NCBI GenBank assembly: GCA_012934845.2
Contig: WNNJ02002453.1
Coordinates: forward strand, 62,001-126,000
Direction: 5' to 3'
Source: Pomphorhynchus laevis
Lineage: Eukaryota > Acanthocephala > Palaeacanthocephala > Echinorhynchida > Pomphorhynchidae
Length of the DNA stretch: 64,000 nucleotides
The notes beneath the pieces are model-generated. The model saw only the letters and a list, made by a program, of their open reading frames with translations. It was not told the DNA's origin and did not search any database. A program made the translations under genes and the position numbers. Positions 55,084 through 64,000 of this stretch are shown one piece after another (position 1 is the first letter of the stretch; the number at the start of each line of letters is the position of its first letter).

Positions 55084-56880
55084 TTAAATCTGTCCGTTCG
55101 ACAATTTGATCGTAATGATATACCCCCGATATTTAACTCGATGTGTAAAGGTATGGAGCTGTTGATTGTTCATTATGGAAGATAGATCTGAGATTGCTAG
55201 TCTCTTTAGTTTTATCTTTGTCGAAGTGGCGCCATTAAAGACAACCATCTGCGATTTAAATGAGTTAAGAATAAGATTGGACGTAGATAACTGGTCTTTT
55301 AACCTTAAAAAGTAGTGGATGATGTCCGAGACTACATGTATACATCTGCGTCTAAAGAACATGACTATAATATCATCAGCGTATACCACTAGATGTTGAT
55401 CGCGTTTAAATGTCTTAAAGGGTACAATAAAAGCAGCAAGATATAAGATAGGATAAAAAGGTGAGACTTGATGCACAATTGTAATAGGGTAGAATTGAAG
55501 AACATAAGGGCCGTCTTCATTAGATATTCGCTTAGTATACTAATATATCCATCCTGTTAACAATTCTCGCAGGCAACCCGAGGGACCTAAGAAAAGAGAT
55601 AACAAAAGCAATGGAACACATGGTCAAATGTAGCGGAAAAATCAAATACAGTCACAACGAGCTGATGACTGTTGTATAGGCAAAACCGATTCATTTCGCC
55701 AACTGCCGAAGGGGCTGAGCGACTATTGACAAATTCATGCAAACTCGGTGGGATTAAATTACGCCTACTTAGATGGTCGCGGATTCTACGCGCAAGAGCT
55801 TTTTCATAGATAGAGATGAGATAGTTTTGTATCAAAATAGGGTGCATATATTTGGGACATGAGATAACATTTTTCTTGACTAAAAATATTCTGCGACTAA
55901 TATTAATGCCGGCCACATCGGATGGTGAGGCTAATAGTATAGTGATGGCGACTTCTCTTATCTGATCAACTGTCAAAAGCTGACAGACGCGAGAAAAGAG
56001 TGGCGCATGGGGATATGGAGGTGTCTGGAAGTAGACTCCAGGTATTTAGGGTATCGGTAACCGATTATTCCCTGCTCGTGAAGTCACCCCAAGGCGGGAT
56101 TGGTTGGGGATATTGAGTGAATCCATAATTGTGTAAGGTTACTGAGTCCTCCAAAACTTTGTCAAGGGCTATGTTGTCAATCCAACCTGCCCTCCCCTTC
56201 CAGTAGACAAACTTCTCCTTCTTGAATATCTTTCAGAAAGAAGACTGAGATGGATTAAGACGAGCAATGTTCGTCTTATCTTTACTCAGCTGGAACATAT
56301 ACCTAGAGCTACAGTTTCTTTCAAAAGGGCCTGTCTGAGGGAAACCGAAAGATTAAGGAGGTGTAGCAATTTAGCTAGGACCTTGAGTTTCGTTAAGGTG
56401 GGATTGAACAAACGACATTTATAGGTGGGCGAAAATATCGCGATAGCTGGCGAAGAGAGATAGGAGTTGAATCAAGGCAACTCGAATTTCCTACGGCTGG
56501 GAAGAGTCGGACGGCTGCCTGTAAGGCAACTCTTATATGTTCAAAGTGAAAACACCTTCTCAGAAGAGTGTCTCCCTCCAACCGCCAATGGAATAAGTCA
56601 TGCGAGGCGGACAGTTGTTGGCGCGACTGCATAATACAGATAGGCCTTAGCAGCCACCTCTCGTGTAGCAGTAGTATGTCGATAAGATAATTAGCTTTTG
56701 TGCAATGAAAGGTAGGGGAAATTAGTTTATGCATAAGAAATACGTTCCTGAGTCTGCGAAGTGCTGCATTAATCCAACGCCAAGTTGTGTCGTTGAAGTA
56801 ATCAAGTAACTTATCATAACCGCTACCCAATATACGGTCCAGGAGATCACGATTCTTGTGAATCTCTAACGGCCAAATAT
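55084..56880 (-). mobile_element. LINE-G, old decayed LINE (RT readable)
   Basis: On the minus strand, ALARRIRDHLSRRNLIPPSL and HEFVNSRSAPSAVGEMNRF with VTVFDFSATFDHV (about 55860-55610) are RT motifs 1 to A. HQVSPFYPILYLAAFIVPF and LVVYADDIIVMFFRRRC (about 55475-55330) are motifs B and C. A frame at 56830-56393 (145 codons) lies upstream in the expected place of the linker/endonuclease but has no clear motif. Many breaks. Looks older than LINE-A to LINE-C. It resembles R1/jockey-type more than LINE-A/B. Confidence 0.55.
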
Positions 56881-56989
56881 AGATATTGGTTGTACTAATT
56901 CATTTACCGTTCTTCTAGAGTGTTATCGCTAAACAAGACATGGCTTGACAAGAATAGTTTAATAAGAGGAATGCACTTAAGTGACATTA

Positions 56990-59390
56990 AACTATGGTTA
57001 AAAGACCTTGATAAGAATAAGCGTGACCTGGGGTTGTGTACCAAGTAAAGCGGGAGGTTATTTGCTTTGGAAGTAATCGAGTAATGCATTGGGGAGACCG
57101 GATAGATCTAGTTTCCTGAAGGACTATAACATCTTGTAATTGTTCCAATTTATTTATGGACACAGCAGAACAGCGCGACATGATGGCATCAGCAGCAACG
57201 TTCTTATTCCCAGGACGATAAATAATGTCAAAGCTGAAGAGATCTAGCTCTAACCGTCATCGTGAATTTTTTGTTTTCGATTTTATTTGCATGTTTGCAA
57301 TCAAACATAAACATTACCGAACGTTGATTAACTTGAAGGGAGCAGGTGGCAAGTAATGACGCCACCGCCGCAGGGTTTCGACTATCGCCAGAGCTTCTTT
57401 CTCAATTGATGGTAACGTTTGTTGTGACATCGTTAAGGTTTTCGAAAAAAATGCTATTGGTTTTCCTTCCTGACTAAGCACTGCTCCAATAGTTCTATCA
57501 GATGCATCTGTTTCTACTATGAGATTTTTTTGAGGATCGTAAGTATTCAGAGAAGCTACACAAAGCTCATTTTTGAGTTCTTTGATACATTCGTGAACAA
57601 TTAAGGAAACCGGGAAGTGACGGCAATCAATAAGCGGACGAATACGCTGGGAGTATCGGGAAATCTATTTGCTATAATAGGATAAAAATCCCAGCAAACG
57701 TTTGAGCTCTGACGTGTTCGATGGATCTGGAAAATTCAGTAATGCGTACATACGATATGGGTCGGGTTTAATTTCGTTGTTAGATATCACATGTTCTAAG
57801 AACTTGATGTGATGTTGCCTGTACTTCGATTTGTGTTTTGATATTTAAATATTAAGTTTCTCAACAACTGTGACGAATTTATTCAAATTTTCATAATGTT
57901 CCTCAACGGTGGAGCCAGTTATAATAATATCATCAAGATATGAGTCGGTATCTTTTAGATTTTGCTTGCGAATTATATTGTTCATAATCCGCTGGAAACA
58001 CGTCACGGCATTGGTATTGCCAAAGGGCTTTGAGTGAACTGATAGAGTTTACCGTATGCTTCGAAGCCAGTGTATTGTCTGTCATTTCGAGCGATTTGAA
58101 TTTGGTAGTATGCATCCGATCAGTCAAGGTGGCTAAAGTAGCGAGCTCTGCTGATTTTTTTCTACTAATTCGTCGATATTTGGTAACCGAAATGCGTCCA
58201 AAGTTGTAAAACGTTAATAGTATTCAAGAAATCAATTACCATGCGCAATTTTTAATGTCCATGTGCTCTCTAAACGGTGTTACTTGATTTGATTATCCCC
58301 AGTCTTAATAGACGTTGTATTTCAGAACGAATGAATATCTTATCATTGTAGCTATACCGTCGTGAAGGAATTGCAATCGGTCGGATATTTTCCCTTAGGT
58401 TCGAAAACAATGATTGGCATTCGATTAACATTGTATAGGATGCCCCAACCATCAGTGGCTCACACGGCCCATTATATTTGAAAGTTACATGTTTATGTTT
58501 TTGTAGAAATGGGTATCCGAGAATGATGTCTGTGCTGGCGGTTTGGGCGTTTTGGTCTCCTTATTGTTGCATAGTGCGTTGGTAAGATGCTCAATGAACA
58601 CTACATCAATGATAGTGTTATGCCGACCGTATTACTGCAGCGACTCAACAATCGTAAGCGGTGTTGCACACTACATCAATGGTATTGTTATGCCGACTGT
58701 ATTATAAAAGCGACTTTATTTTGACACTATTGCACAGAGCAGTGATAGTAAGTTACTGTATTGTGTGAGACTTAACAAGAAACATTTTTGATTTAACCGT
58801 AAATTTGGTTCACAATGTCCGAACATAACATCGTGTCATCACGAGAAATTTTACCGAACTATAGAGTGAACTATCGAGAATTATATCACTGAAAACACAA
58901 TGCTTAATTTTATCATGATGCGATGACGACGCCATACTAACGACCTGTGAATGAGGGCGTAATTGTAGCTTTAAGCGAGCGGCAACTATCGCATCAATAA
59001 AATTTTCTGAGCTGTCGGTATCAACGAGACATGTTGCCCAATTTCCAGCGATTGACACTTTAATTTAATGCCTTGGTAATAAAAATTTTGGGAATTTTGT
59101 TGAAAATGACTATTTAATAGTTGCTCTGTAAACGGCCGTAGAAAGAAATTAAACAAAAAATGCCTTTCTATAGGCTTTTTGATCTTTATAATGATCAGAT
59201 TTTTTAGTTTTGGGATTGGGGGAAGTACTTCCCCATCCCTAGCAACAATTGAAAGCTCACTAACCTTTGGAACAGGCGATTTCAGAGCAGCATTTAACTT
59301 TATTTCGTCTTTTTTCATTGTTTTTACTAGAAAATTGACTGAAAAAAAAAACTGTTTTTTTTTCACAATCCTTTGTTCCTCCGACACGCT
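56990..59390 (-). mobile_element. Ty3/gypsy element 3, old fossil without visible LTRs
   Basis: Remains of gypsy pol on the minus strand: protease region near 59.0-58.9 kb (CLVDTDSSENFIDAIVAARL), start of RT near 58.4-58.25 (IRPIAIPSRRYSYNDKIFIR), central RT near 58.1-57.7, RNase H near 57.6-57.35, and the spacer before integrase near 57.25-57.1. It is broken at many points and the integrase is missing or unrecognisable. No pair of LTRs was found. It is clearly older than elements 1 and 2. A direct duplication (ACACTACATCAATG ... TTATGCCGAC) at about 58599 and 58668 lies inside it. Confidence 0.65.
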
Positions 59391-59587
59391 TGTTTGTACT
59401 CATTGTTTTTTGTTAGTAAGCGTCAAAACAACAGTGAATAATACAATAGCTAACAGGAAACAGTAATCGGCGAACAAACGATACGAACAAATAATAGCCG
59501 GCGAACAATAAAGTGGCAGCACTTGCATATCATACATATCTTCCTAGTGACACACAACATAATCAGTTTTCTTTTCGGAAGTGTTGT
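59391..59587. other. Spacer before the 33-bp tandem array
   Basis: Short mixed-composition sequence with CAACAGTGAATAATAC, CGGCGAACAA twice (59468 and 59501) and AACGATACG. No feature recognised. Confidence 0.4.
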
Positions 59588-59719
59588 TCAAGTTTTCGGA
59601 ATCAAGAGCTATATTGGTGTTCAAGCTTTCGGAATCAAGAGCTATATTTGTGTACAAGTTTTCGGAATCAAGAGCTATATTGATTTTCAAGTTTTCGGAA
59701 TCAAGACCTATATTAATAG
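59588..59719 (+). repeat. 33-bp tandem repeat, four units
   Basis: Units start at 59588, 59621, 59654 and 59687, each beginning CAAG(T/C)TTTCGGAATCAAGA. The period is exactly 33 bp (11 codons). In the frame 59523-59723 it codes for repeats of VQVFGIKSYIx, but this frame lacks further support. The last unit is followed by GAAAGGTGAGT, which resembles a 5' splice site, and by LINE-H. The array may be the promoter-bearing 5' UTR of LINE-H or a separate minisatellite. Confidence 0.75.
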
Positions 59720-60347
59720 CTGAAAGGTGAGTTTTTGCTTTTGATATAGTTTAGTTTAATTTATTAATTTTTTATATTTTATTTTTTTTATTATTATTTT
59801 TGTTTGTTGTATTTGCTTTTTGTTTTTTGTTTCTATTTATTCATATATATAAGTACATAAGTACAGTTGGAAGGAACTAATTGCCTTAAGCCAGTTGGGA
59901 AGAGAAAATCTTCTTCCCAGCTGGAGGAAAATTTAAAAAATATAGAAAAAGAATCTTCAGTGCAAAAGAGGCTCTTGCATATAAAGCAAGACTCTTTTGC
60001 AATTAAAGTAACATGTAAAGAAAACCATAATCTAAACAAAAAAATAAGAGAGATAGAGAGAGGGAAATAAGAAAAACTGTTCGAGGAGAAATCTTCGAAC
60101 GGTTTTTCAAAAGAGATAATTTCTACCGAATCTCCTTCAAAAGCTTAGCTTTGAAAGATAAATTCAAAGCGGCTTTAGTTGGAGAAGAGGGTATAGAAAT
60201 TATCGACATTTCTCTACAAATGACGGCCATCCTTAGGGATGTGCCGTCATTTGCGGAGAAAGAAGATGTTGAAGAATTTTACATCAATATGATGTAAGAA
60301 TTCTAAAAGCATGCAAATATTTTAATCAATCATATAGTTCCTTTCTT

Positions 60348-62810
60348 TTGAAGGGAACTATATATAGTTTGAAAAAATTGAAAGAAGATGGAGGCAGCAT
60401 CTGCGGACATCGAATATCTGTAAAGATATTCGACGAAGACGATGCTGCCTTTCGGTATCCGCAGTGTTATAGATGTCAGCGCTGGGGACATTTTTCGAAC
60501 ATGTGTCGAGAAGTGTCACCGCGTTGCGTCCACTGCGGAGAAGAACACGAAACACAAGCATGTGGAAATAAAAATAGGCCGACATGTGCAAACTGTAGGC
60601 AACCTCACAAGGCGTACTCACACGTTTGTCCAGAGTTCAAGTCTTACTTGGCCTGGGTAAACGGTGAGAACAAGAAGGCTTGTGAGGAAGCTCAGTCCTA
60701 CCTTAGGGCAGCCAAAAGTCACTCTCTGGATCAACACGCTGGACAAGCAGCGATGCTGATCGAGAGAGTACTTACTCTTGAAAAAGAAATGGCTGCCTTA
60801 AGGCAGGAAAATGCAAAATTAAAAAAAGATGCTGTAATCCACGAATCCGATTTGAAGAAATTCAAATCGGAGTTGAACGCAACAACATTACGCAAATACA
60901 GATCGTTGAAACATGAGAAAGACAAGTCATCGATTTCGGTGACTACTTTTAATCGTTTCAACGATTTGTCACAAATACAAGGCCCTCAGAATGAGGACAA
61001 TAATATGGACTATTGTTCAGTAGTATCGACTGATTCTGAGGGTCTTTCGATTAAAGCGCCAGGGACTGCTATAAAGATGCTGACGTTACCTGAATCACTT
61101 CAGGTGGCGTCGAGTCGGAGGGGCAGTTCCTGGCACAAAGCTTCGAATGCAAGAAAAAAACGAAGAATTGAGTATTCTTCGCTTGAAGACATCTGCCTAA
61201 TGAGTTGGAATATAGGTTCTGTTAAGAACCTGATACAGTATTTCAGTCTCATATTAGCATATGTGCTTCTCTTGCAGGAAGCAAGATCACCCGATCAATT
61301 GAGGATTTTTAGCAGCAAGATCGACGACTGCGACACATTTGTGTCAGCAGAAGGTCTCAGGATGGAACTCTTCCTAGTGTCGGTGGTAAAGAAGCGTTTT
61401 TGCGCATCTTTACTATCGCATGGCAGTAGCGAAGTAGGTTCATTCCAGCTCCTCCTGTTTTTCATCTCTAGACGCCCAGTTTATGTAGCAAATTGTTACA
61501 TCAAGCCGGGGGCCTGGAGTTCGAAAAAGGGGAGGAGAGAGATTCGATCAATGCTGTTGAAGATCTTCAATTTGGGTGGTCAATTTTTAATTGGAGATTT
61601 CAACGACGACGGTGGATCTCGGGTGGGCAGCATGATCGCTCCAGCATGGGAGGTCATATGTCCCCCGGAAGGGACATTTATCCGTCGTCGCAATGGTTAT
61701 TGCTCCACGTTAGATTTTGCTATGCAAAACAAAAATACAAATTTTAAAATTAAATGGCAGCAGAATTTGCTGCCAGATACTTTTAATGATGGGCATAAGC
61801 TTGTATATTGGTCGTGGAAGGAGGAACTAGTTTTAAAGATAAGATTCCAACCGACACGGGCCGGTATACAAGCTTTTAATAGATCAATAAGCGAAGTAAT
61901 GATAAATTTAAATAATAAAGATATTTTTTGTACTATTTTAAAAAATACTTTTAATGAAATAATAAATTTTAGTATTTGCAATAATAATTTTATAATAAAT
62001 AATAATTTTAATTTTTTCGATTGTTTGAATATTTTAGATGAGACTTTTTTGACAAATTTTACAAACAAATTAAAAGAATCAAATTCTCTATTAATTTTAA
62101 ATAATGAAATTTTTAGTAATGCAAATAAATTTTTAACTACCAAACGACCGCCCAACATCAAGTACACTCCTAAAGCTCTTCATTTGAAACGTATTCTTTG
62201 GGGTTTACGAACGGATGCGAATCCTTCGTCTCAGAGAATCGCTCAAATGGCTCTGCTCAAGAATGATATTCAAGAGTTGGAGCAGAGGGTAGACGCTAAA
62301 AAGTTGCTGTCTTACAAGAATTTTTCAAAGGAATGGTGCCAAACCATTAGGCGAACCACTTTCCGTTCTTGGAGGGTAGCGGCTTCTAAGTGGATATCCT
62401 CTAAGGGTTTTGGGAATGTACTTCATGAAATGAAAATGAAACACCTAGCCAATGCTGAAGGTTGGACCGAGAGGAAAATGATGAAGATCCGTATGGAACT
62501 CTTGTTTTCGACCATCGACAATTCGCAAGAGGACATCACTATCGAGGACATTTTGAGTGCGTGGCCAGTCGTGCCAAAGACTTCGTCTAACGGGTCTTCG
62601 GCATGTGCTGCTGCGACCAAATTGATCGTCGATAGGGTTCGGACGGATATTGCTGCCAAGATGCTAGGGGTACCTTTAGCATCTTGGTGTGATATTGCGG
62701 TCGGAAAAGTGGTGTTCCTTGCGAAGGGAAGATGGGTGTCGAATGCTAAAGACACAAGACCCATAACAATATCTAATAATATTGTTATGGTGTATGAGAG
62801 GTCTTGCTAG
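60348..62810 (+). CDS. LINE-H: CCHC knuckles, coiled coil, APE endonuclease, RT start
   Basis: An open frame of 820 codons without an ATG at its left edge; it is the 3' continuation of a broken leader. Three knuckles lie at about residues 40-92: CYRCQRWGHFSNMC, CVHCGEEHETQAC and CANCRQPHKAYSHVC. A charged, leucine-rich stretch (VLTLEKEMAALRQENAKLKK) follows and should form a coiled coil. The APE endonuclease starts near residue 283 (LMSWNIGSVKNL), with LLQEARSPDQLR, NCYIKPGAW, FLIGDFNDDG (about 61590) and CSTLDFAM. The RT start KDTRPITISNNIVMVYE lies at the very end. Knuckles and endonuclease share one frame, whereas I/R1/jockey elements usually keep knuckles in ORF1; here the two may be fused or joined by decay. 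The RT core is in the next frame (62782-63768). Confidence 0.75.
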   Translation: MKGTIYSLKKLKEDGGSICGHRISVKIFDEDDAAFRYPQCYRCQRWGHFSNMCREVSPRCVHCGEEHETQACGNKNRPTCANCRQPHKAYSHVCPEFKSYLAWVNGENKKACEEAQSYLRAAKSHSLDQHAGQAAMLIERVLTLEKEMAALRQENAKLKKDAVIHESDLKKFKSELNATTLRKYRSLKHEKDKSSISVTTFNRFNDLSQIQGPQNEDNNMDYCSVVSTDSEGLSIKAPGTAIKMLTLPESLQVASSRRGSSWHKASNARKKRRIEYSSLEDICLMSWNIGSVKNLIQYFSLILAYVLLLQEARSPDQLRIFSSKIDDCDTFVSAEGLRMELFLVSVVKKRFCASLLSHGSSEVGSFQLLLFFISRRPVYVANCYIKPGAWSSKKGRREIRSMLLKIFNLGGQFLIGDFNDDGGSRVGSMIAPAWEVICPPEGTFIRRRNGYCSTLDFAMQNKNTNFKIKWQQNLLPDTFNDGHKLVYWSWKEELVLKIRFQPTRAGIQAFNRSISEVMINLNNKDIFCTILKNTFNEIINFSICNNNFIINNNFNFFDCLNILDETFLTNFTNKLKESNSLLILNNEIFSNANKFLTTKRPPNIKYTPKALHLKRILWGLRTDANPSSQRIAQMALLKNDIQELEQRVDAKKLLSYKNFSKEWCQTIRRTTFRSWRVAASKWISSKGFGNVLHEMKMKHLANAEGWTERKMMKIRMELLFSTIDNSQEDITIEDILSAWPVVPKTSSNGSSACAAATKLIVDRVRTDIAAKMLGVPLASWCDIAVGKVVFLAKGRWVSNAKDTRPITISNNIVMVYERSC

Positions 62811-63768
62811 GATCCTTTCCCGATTCTACGAAGATCGTGATATGTTGGGAGACCACATTCACGGGTTTCGTAGAGGAAGGGGAACTGTTAAGGCAGTAAG
62901 GTCCATGCAGAGTTTTCTCACCAGCGATAGACGACCTGCAGTCCTCTATTCGCTGGATGTGTCGGCGGCCTTCGACAACTTGGGGCATGATGCAATAGTT
63001 ACAACGTTAACCAGTGATGGTATACCGAGTAATTTGTTGCATCGTGTCCTGGGTATATTAAAAGCAAGAACTTTCTACTTGGATGATGACGGGGGTAAGT
63101 ACTATCATCTCAACAAAGGACTTCCCCAGGGCTCACCTCTGTCTCCTATCATTTATATGATAGTGACGAGGGGAGTTCTGGAGGGTCTTTTGGATAGGAA
63201 CACCCACGCCATCATTTATGCGGACGACATCTCGATCGCATTTAAGAGAAATACTCTGTCGGATGCAAGGTTTGAAGGACGAATGAAGTCTGTAATGGAC
63301 ATTGTTGCTCATCGCTTAGTTAAGTTTGGCTTATCTTTAAACCAAGCAAAGAGCAATTTTGTTCATTACAGATTTCGGCGTCCTGGAAAGCACACTCGTC
63401 TCCTCGATTCTCTTCCAGGGAATCGAAAGCGTCGGGTGCGCATTCTGGGATCCGTTTTCGAACAACGTTTGCATCCTAGGTCAGATATGGCCAGGTGTTT
63501 CAAATTAGTTAGAAAAGGGCTACGTATGTTTGAAAGAGCGAGACGATTAAATGCCGGTTTGGGTAGATGTGTAATTGTGCTCAATGCGTTTGTATTGAGC
63601 GGATTGTACTTATACTCAAACAATCGCCCTCCAGAACAACGATATCTATTTTTAAAACGATTATTAATTTTAATAAATAAATTTTTTATGAATGAAATTG
63701 AAATTAAAAATAAATTAATTAAAAAATATGTTTTATTTTACAATTTAAAAATCAAATGTTTTGAATAA
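62782..63768 (+). pseudogene. LINE-H reverse transcriptase core
   Basis: It reads RGLARILSRFYEDRDMLGDH then IHGFRRGRGTVKAVRSMQSF, LYSLDVSAAFDNLGHDA (motif A, about 62945), LNKGLPQGSPLSPIIYMIV (motif B, about 63110), and IIYADDISIAFKRNT (motif C, YADD at 63217-63228). It overlaps the upstream frame by 29 bases. The sense of the protein passes from VMVYE in the first frame to GLARIL in this one, so a single one-base change near 62795 separates them. The C-terminus becomes very A/T-rich and is made almost only of L, I, N, K, F and Y after about 63640, without the usual C-terminal CCHC knuckle. Confidence 0.75.
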
Positions 63769-64000
63769 TTTTTTGTTTATCTTGTTTGGAATTTGTTTGA
63801 TTATTTTTCTAACATTGGATGTATGTATTAATTTTATATTGCGCTTGTCTACAAGTGCTTTGTCAGAAAAATTAGAGAAATTAAGAAAAGTATAGTTAAA
63901 TGTATTATATCTTCATTTTTTTGTCATTGTTTAAATGACAAAAAATATTTTGTTACAAAATATTTTTTATTTTATTGGTAATATCAATTTTATCCAAATT

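Larger units (their letters stand above)
59730..64000 (+). mobile_element. LINE-H, I/R1/jockey-type LINE, runs to or past the window end
   Basis: Non-LTR retrotransposon with a gag-like leader (from about 59870, two frames), triple CCHC knuckles, APE endonuclease and RT. The leader segment between 59870 and 60340 is readable in pieces (KRKSSSQLEENLKNIEKESS; VGEEGIEIIDISLQMTAILR) with frame changes. After the RT ORF ends at 63768, the rest to 64000 is an A/T-rich 3' UTR without an obvious poly(A). The 5' end is uncertain and may include the 33-bp array. Confidence 0.8.

Noticed and set aside
59179-59466. 95-codon plus-strand ORF near the gypsy 3 end
   Set aside because: No motif, overlaps the opposite-strand fossil, and starts in low-complexity sequence.
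1-64000. CRISPR array, tRNA or rRNA genes
   Set aside because: No regularly spaced repeat array other than the four-unit 33-bp tandem, no cloverleaf with A and B boxes, and no rRNA words were found.

Overview
This is an AT-rich animal nuclear sequence with very few host genes. Only two host genes are convincing: a single-exon TMEM9-family membrane protein (minus strand, ~17.0-17.6 kb) and a cytosolic-type Cu/Zn superoxide dismutase (plus strand, 27.68-28.14 kb). The SOD, the mix of CR1/jockey-group LINEs, Penelope and Ty3/gypsy elements, and the low GC all suggest an arthropod, most likely an insect (a hymenopteran is plausible). I cannot fix the species. There is no operon logic, no CRISPR array, and no rRNA or tRNA gene that I can support.

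Layout. 0-5.6 kb is AT-rich and almost empty: one LINE 3' scrap, one long hairpin and a doubtful small peptide ORF. 5.6-8.8 kb holds an uninterrupted 978-codon retrotransposon ORF with a reverse transcriptase and a C-terminal restriction-like endonuclease (RLE). A decayed second copy of the same endonuclease domain lies at 13.1-13.6 kb. 9.6-10.6 kb is a LINE-A 3' fragment. 11.2-15 kb is a mosaic of short non-autonomous repeats, including a palindromic TIR element with copies again at 25.9-26.4 kb, plus a GC-rich island of unknown nature. After TMEM9, a nearly full-length CR1/jockey-group LINE (LINE-C, 18.0-22.2 kb) interrupts an older repeat. 22.3-25.6 kb is a head-to-head pair of Penelope-like elements forming a large inverted repeat, and 27.0-27.3 kb is a small foldback made only of Penelope ends. 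SOD follows.

28.6-41.4 kb is a nested stack: LINE-D, then LINE-B, which itself carries a LINE-A insertion flanked by a 7-bp duplication and, further 3', a broken Ty3/gypsy element with 80-bp LTRs. 42.5-49.1 kb has a decayed LINE-B relative and a LINE-A fragment split by a second, much younger gypsy element whose 90-bp LTRs are identical. 50.3-54.9 kb has a Merlin-like transposase relic and two more LINE fragments. 55-59.4 kb has an old LINE and an old gypsy fossil on the minus strand. 59.6 kb to the end of the window is an I/R1/jockey-type LINE (LINE-H) with triple CCHC knuckles, APE endonuclease and RT.

The most interesting material is the intact RLE retroelement and its relic, the chimeric open frame made by LINE-A landing in LINE-B, the Penelope inverted structures with a hammerhead-like core, the multi-copy palindromic TIR family, and a 3'-terminal stem-loop shared by otherwise different LINE families. 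Family labels LINE-A to LINE-H are mine and local to this window.
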